This document shows positions 58,201 to 64,000 of a stretch of DNA of 64,000 nt, piece after piece. A program made the position numbers and the translations under genes. The notes under the pieces were generated by a model. That model made no database searches. It was given only the letters and a program-made list of their open reading frames with translations, and was not told the origin of the DNA. The DNA is taken from NCBI GenBank assembly GCA_914767715.1, contig OU612065.1, positions 32,924,001 to 32,988,000 of the forward strand, in the 5' to 3' direction. Origin of the DNA: Membranipora membranacea. Its lineage: Eukaryota > Bryozoa > Gymnolaemata > Cheilostomatida > Membraniporidae. Numbering within the stretch: position 1 is the stretch's first letter; the number at the start of each line of letters is the position of its first letter.

Positions 58201-61200
58201 TCCCTAAATCTCATGTAAAATACTAGCCCCCTGTAACTATGCGTTTTCTATCTAGATGATTTGCAAGAAATCGACAAAAATCGATATGTACGGTCCTGGG
58301 GAAATTAGCCAATAATTGGGCATAATTCTTTATTAGCTAAGAAACGCTTGATAATCTGTTTTGAGGTTCGCAATGACGTACGTCCCTATATCTCGTCTTA
58401 AATATTAGCTCCCTGTGACGATACGTTTTCCATCTAGGTATATTGCAAGAAATTGACAAAGATCGATAGGTACGGTCCTGGGGAAATTAGCCAATAATTT
58501 GGCATAATTCTGTACTAGCCTAGAAACGCTTGAAACTCTGTTTTGAGGTTCGCAACGACGTCCCTATGTCTCATTTAAAATATTAGCCCCCTGTGACGAT
58601 GCGTTTTCTATATAGTTATTTTGCAAGAAATCGACAAAAATCGATAGGTACGGTCCTGGGGAAATTAGCCAATAATTGGGCATAATTCTTTTTTAGCTAA
58701 GAAACGCTTGATACTCTGTTTTGAGGTTCGCAATGACGTACGTCCCTATATCTCGTCTAAAAGATTAGCTCCCTGTGACGATACGTTTTCTATCTAGGCA
58801 TTTTGCAAGAAATCGACAAAAATTGATAGGTACGGTCTTGGGGAATTTAGCCAATAATTTGGCATAATTCTTTACTAGCTTAGGAACGCTTGAAACTCTG
58901 TTTTGTGGTTCGCAATGAGGTCCCTATGTCTCATCTAAAATATTAGCCCCCTGTAACGATGCGTTTTCTATATAGTTATTTTGCAAGAAATCGACAAAAA
59001 TCGATAGGTACGGTCCTGGGGAAATTAGCCAATAATTGGGCATAATTCTTTTTTAGCTAAGAAACGCTTGATACTCTGTTTTGAGGTTCGCAATGACGTA
59101 CGTCCCTATATCTCGTCTAAAATATTAGCTCCCTGTGACGATACGTTTTCTATCTAGGTATTTTGCAAGAGATCGACAAAAATTGATAGGTACGGTCTTG
59201 GGGAAATTAGCCAATAATTTGGCATAATTCTTTACTAGCTTAGGAACGCTTGAAACTCTGTTTTGAGGTTCGCAATGACGTCCCTATGTCTCATCTAAAA
59301 TATTAGCTCCCTGTGACGATGCGATGTCTATCTAGGTATTTTGCAAGAAATCGACAAAAATCAATAAGTACGGTCCTTGGGAATTTAGCCAATAAATGGG
59401 CATAATTCTTTACTAGCTTAGAAACGCTTGAAACTCTGTTTTGAGGTTCGCAATGACGTCCCTATATATCATCTAAAATATGAGCTCCCTGTAAACCTGC
59501 GTTTTCTATCTAGGTATTTTGCAAGAAATCGACAAAAATCGATAGGTACGGTCCTGGGGAAATTAGCCAAAAATTGGGCAGAATTCTTTACTCGCTAAGA
59601 ATCGCTCGAAACTCTGTTTTGAGGTTCGCAATGACTTCTCCTATATCTCATCTAAAATATTAGCCCCCTGTAACGATGCGTTTTCTATCTAGATAATTTG
59701 CAAGAAATCGACAAAAATCGATAGGTACGGTCCTGGGGATATGAGCCAATAATTGGGCATAATTCTTTTTTAGCTAAGAAACGCTTGATACTCTGTTTTG
59801 AGGTTCGCAATGACGTACGTCCCTATATCTCGTCTAAAATATTAGCTCCCTGTGACGATACGTTTTCTATATAGGTATTTTGCAAGAAATCGACAAAAAT
59901 TGATAGGTACGGTCCTGGGGAAATTAGCCAATAATTTGGCATAATTTCTTACTAGCTTAGGAACGCTTGAAACTCTGTTTTGAGGTTCGCAATGACGTCC
60001 ATATATCTCATCTAAAATATGAGCTCCCTGTGAAGATGCGTTTTCTATATAGTTATTTTGCAAGAAATCGACAAAAATCGATAGGTACGGTCCTGGGGAA
60101 ATTAGCCAAGAATTGGGCATAATTCTTTTTTAGCTAAGAAACGCTTGATACTCTGTTTTGAGGTTCGCAATGACGTACGTCCCTATATCTCGTCTAAAAT
60201 ATTAGCTCCCTGTGACGATACGTTTTCTATCTAGGTATTTTGCAAGAAATCGACAAAAATTGATAGGTACGGTCTTGGGGAAATTAGCCAATAATTTGGC
60301 ATAATTCTTTACTAGCTTAGAAACGCTTGAAACTCTGTTTTGAGGTTCGCAATGACGTCCCTATGTCTCATCTAAAATATTAGCTCCCTGTGACGATGCG
60401 TTTGCTATCTAGGTATTTTGCAAGAAATCGACAAAAATCAATAAGTACGGTCCTTGGGAAATTAGCCAATAATTGGGCATAATTCTTTACTAGCTTAGAA
60501 ACGCTTGAAACTCTGTTTTGAGGTTCGCAATGACGTCCCTATATCTCATCTAAAATATGAGCTCCCTGTAAACATGCGTTTTCTATCTAGGTATTTTGCA
60601 AGAAATCGACAAAAATCGATAGGTACGGTCCTGGGGAAATAAGCCAATAATTGGGCAGAATTCTTTACTCGCTAAGAAACGCTTGAAACTCTGTTTTGAG
60701 GTTCGCAATGACTTCCCTAAATCTCATGTAAAATACTAGCCCCCTGTAACTATGCGTTTTCTATCTAGATGATTTGCAAGAAATCGACAAAAATCGATAG
60801 GTACGGTCCTGGGGAAATTAGCCAATAATTGGGCATAATTCTTTATTAGCTAAGAAACGCTTGATGATCTGTTTTGAGGTTCGCAATGACGTACGTCCCT
60901 ATATCTCGTCTAAAATATTAGCTCCCTGTGACGATACGTTTTCCATCTAGGTATATTGCAAGAAATTGACAAAGATCGATAGGTACGGTCCTGGGGAAAT
61001 TAGCAAATAATTTGGCATAATTCTGTACTAGCTTAGAAACGCTTGAAACTCTGTTTTGAGGTTCGCAACGACGTCCCTATGTCTCATTTAAAATATTAGC
61101 CCCCTGTGACGATGCGTTTTCTATATAGTTATTTTGCAAGAAATCGACAAAAATCGATAGGTACGGTCCTGGGGAAATTAGCCAATAATTGGGCATAATT

Positions 61201-63840
61201 CTTTTTTAGCTAAGAAACGCTTGATACTCTGTTTTGAGGTTCGCAATGACGTACGTCCCTATATCTCGTCTAAAATAATAGCTCCCTGTGACGATACGTT
61301 TTCTATCTAGGTATTTTGCAAGAAATCGACAAAAATTGATAGGTACGGTCTTGGGGAATTTAGCCAATAATTTGGCATAATTCTTTACTAGCTTAGGAAC
61401 GCTTGAAACTCTGTTTTGTGGTTCGCAATGAGGTCCCTATGTCTCATCTAAAATATTAGCCCCCTGTAACGATGCGTTTTCTATATAGTTATTTTGCAAG
61501 AAATCGACAAAAATCGATAGGTACGGTCCTGGGGAAATTAGCCAATAATTGGGCATAATTCTTTTTTAGCTAAGAAACGCTTGATACTCTGTTTTGAGGT
61601 TCGCAATGACGTACGTCCCTATATCTCGTCTAAAATATTAGCTCCCTGTGACGATACGTTTTCTATCTAGGTATTTTGCAAGAAATCGACAAAAATTGAT
61701 AGGTACGGTCCTGGGGAAATTAGCCAATAATTTGGCATAATTTCTTACTAGCTTAGGAACGCTTGAAACTCTGTTTTGAGGTTCGCAATGACGTCCATAT
61801 ATCTCATCTAAAATATGAGCTCCCTGTGAAGATGCGTTTTCTATCTAGGTAATTTGCAAGAAATCGACAAAAATCGATAGGTACGGTCCTGGGGAAATTA
61901 GCCAATAATTAGGCAAAATTCTTTACCAACTTAGAAACGCTCGAAACTCTGTTTTAAGGTTCGCAATGACGTCCCTATATCTCATCTAAAATATTAGCTC
62001 CCTGTGACGATGCGTTTTCTATCTAGGTATTTTGCAAAATATCGACAAAAATCAACAGGTACGGTCCTGGGGAAATTAGCCAATAATTAGGCAAAATTCT
62101 TTACCAACGTAGGAACGCTTGAAACTCTGTTTTAAGGTTCGCAATGACGTCCCTATATCTCATCTAAAATATTAGTTCCCTGTGACGATGCGTTTGCTAT
62201 CTAGGTGTTTTGCAAGAAATCGACAAAAACCGATAGGTAAGGTCCTGGGGAAATAAGCCAATAATTGGGCATAATTCTTTATTAGCTAAGAAACGCTTGA
62301 TAACCTGTTTTGAGGTTCGCGATGCCGTCCCTATATCTCATCTAAAATATGAGCTCCCTGTAAACATGTGTTTTCTATCTAGGTATTTTGCAAGAATTCG
62401 ACAAAAATCGATAGGTACGGTCCTGGGGAAATAAGCCAATAATTTGGCAGAATTCTTTATTAACCAATAATGTTGAAAATCTGTTTTGAGGTTCAAAATG
62501 AAGTCCCTGTATCTCATCTAAAATAATAGCTCCCTGTGACGATGCGTTTTCTATCTAGGTGTTTTGCAAGAACTCGACAAAAATTGATAGGTACGGTCCT
62601 GGGGATATTAGCCATTAATTGGGCAGAATACCTTACTAGTTTAGAAACGCTTGAAACTCTGTTTTAAGGTTCGCAATGACGTCCCTATATCTCATCTAAA
62701 ATATTAGCCCCCTGTGACGATGTGTTTTCTACCTAGGTATTTTGCAAGAAATCGACAAAAATCGATAGGTACGGTCCTGGGGATATTAGCCAATAATTGG
62801 GCAGAATACCTTACTAGTTTAGAAACGCTTGAAACTCTGTTTTAAGGTTCGCAATGACGTCCCTATATCTCATCTAAAATATTAGCTCCCTGTGACGATG
62901 CGTTTTCTATCTAGGTATTTTGCAAGAAATCGACAAAAATCGATAGGTACGGTCCTGGGGAAATAAGCCAATAATTTGGCAGAATTCTTTATTAACCAAT
63001 AATGTTGAAAATCTGTTTTGAGGTTCAAAATGAAGTCCCTGTATCTCATCTAAAATAATAGCTCCCTGTGACGATGCGTTTGCTATCTAGGTGTTTTGCA
63101 AGAAATTGACAAACATCGATAGGTACGGTCCTGGGGATATTAGCCATTAATTGGGCAGAATACCTTACTAGTTTAGAAACGCTTGAAACTCTGTTTTGAG
63201 GTTCGCAATGACGTCCCTATATCTCATCTAAGATATTAGCCCCCTGTGACGATGTGTTTTCTATCTAGGTATTTTGCAAGAAATCGACAAAAATCGATAG
63301 GTACGGTCCTGGGGATATTAGCCAATAATTGGGCAGAATTCTTTACTCGCTAAGAATCGCTCGAAACTCTGTTTTAAGGTTCGCAATGACGTCCCTATAT
63401 CTCATCTAAAATATTGGCTCCCTGTGACGATGCGTTTTCTATCTAGGTATTTTGCAAGAAATCGACAAAAATCGATAGGTACGGTCCTTGGGAAATTAGC
63501 TAATAATTTGGCATAATTCTTTACTAGCTTAGGAACTCTTGAAACTATGTTTTGAGGTTCGCAATGACGTCCCTATGTATCATCTAAAATATTAGCTCCC
63601 TGTGGCGATGCGTTTTCTATCTAGGTATTTTGCAAAACATCGACAAGAATCGATAAGTACGGTCCTGGGGAAATTAGCCAATAATTGGGCATAATTCTTT
63701 ACTAGCTTAGAAACGCTTGTAACTCTGTTTTGAGGTTCGCAATGACGTTCCTATATCTTATCGAAAATATTAACCCCCTGTGACGATGCGTTTTCTATCT
63801 AGGTATTTTGCAAGAAATTGACAAAAATCGATAGGTACGG
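55221..63840 (+). repeat. 8.6-kb satellite super-repeat, copy 2 (about 48 monomers)
   Basis: Nearly base-for-base repeat of copy 1 without one 360-bp dimer. Scattered single-base differences (for example CTGAGACGATACG at about 57,340, CTAGGCATTTTGC at about 58,795) show that it is not an exact clone. After about 63,840 the order no longer follows copy 1. Confidence 0.9.
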
Positions 63841-64000
63841 TCCTGGGGAAATAAGCCAATAATTGGGCAGAATACCTTACTACTTTAGAAACGCATGAAA
63901 CTCTGTTTTGAGGTTCAAAATGAAGTCCCTGTATCTCATCTAAAATATTAACCCCCTGTGACGATGCGTTTTTTATCTAGGTATTTTGCAAGAAATCGAT

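Larger units (their letters stand above)
36556..64000 (+). repeat. Satellite array, monomer about 178 bp, at least 27.4 kb
   Basis: Uninterrupted head-to-tail monomers, all in the same orientation. Landmarks in each are CTCATCTAAAATATTAGC, GATGCGTTTTCTATCTAGG, GGTACGGTCCTGGGGAAAT and CTGTTTTGAGGTTCGCAATG. Spacing is 177-182 bp; longer monomers carry an extra GATC (before GACAAAAATCGATAGG) or an extra ACGT (ACGTACGTCCC). That gives about 153 monomers to the right edge, where the array continues. No transposon, gene or unrelated sequence interrupts it. A 92-codon open frame on the minus strand (50,885-51,163 and 59,842-60,120) is only a stretch of monomers that happens to lack stops. Confidence 0.97.

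Noticed and set aside
36556-64000. CENP-B-box-like motif in the satellite (TTCGCAATGACGTCC)
   Set aside because: It does not keep the essential spaced bases of the CENP-B consensus, so there is no basis for claiming centromere binding.
36556-64000. CRISPR-like repetition
   Set aside because: Whole 178-bp monomers repeat head to tail without short repeats separated by unique spacers, in a eukaryotic context.

Overview
The window looks like nuclear DNA of an invertebrate animal. It is AT-rich, its genes are tiny and intron-split with TATA boxes and GT-AG borders, it is full of transposon debris, and its right 43% is a complex satellite. I cannot fix the phylum. No bacterial-style operon, rRNA gene or CRISPR array is visible.

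Region 1 (1-36,555) is a cluster of small secreted-peptide genes in alternating orientation. The common model is four exons: a 5'UTR exon about 30 bp after a TATA box; an exon with ATG and the first 14 codons of a signal peptide (MKVFVLIS...ASI); an exon with the rest of the signal and the mature peptide; and a 3'UTR exon. Four copies have intact reading frames and consensus coding-intron splice sites: genes 2 (-), 3 (+), 5 (+) and 7 (+). Gene 4 (-) is intact in coding sequence, but a 3,058-bp transposon sits in its 5'UTR exon. Gene 6 (-) has a nonsense codon and a broken splice donor. Copies 1 and 8 and two further relics (1,294-1,397 and 24,540-24,563) are decayed. A promoter with no gene remains at 25,740-26,095. 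The predicted mature peptides are short, Gly/Ala/Val-rich and amphipathic, and end in Phe-Phe-Gly or Leu-Phe-Gly just before the stop, a typical C-terminal amidation signal. This fits a host-defence or gland/venom-type helical peptide, but that function is inferred.

The cluster is built from inverted and direct segmental duplications: genes 2/3, 4/5 and 6/7 are head-to-head pairs, and the 4/5 and 6/7 intergenic regions are direct copies of each other. Genes 2/3 encode a shorter mature peptide (no ten-residue block) than genes 4-7, although genes 4 and 6 share flanks, introns and signal exon with genes 2/3. Either the mature-peptide exon was exchanged between copies or it diverged much faster than its surroundings.

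Mobile DNA includes the 3,058-bp element (TA duplication, ends CACTGTAAAAACT, subterminal arrays of GGTAC/GTACC, and a possible three-exon minus-strand gene), a 348-bp MITE with a tRNA-like core whose empty site is preserved in the sister duplication, a degenerate YqaJ-exonuclease gene, and LINE-like 3' ends.

Region 2 (about 36,556-64,000) is one satellite array with a monomer of about 178 bp, running off the right edge. It has nested higher-order structure: 8-monomer blocks of about 1,437 bp inside a block of 8,957 bp (about 50 monomers) that is repeated almost unchanged. A 2.7-monomer island of the same satellite lies at 14,352-14,833, in the spacer of a gene-bearing inverted repeat.
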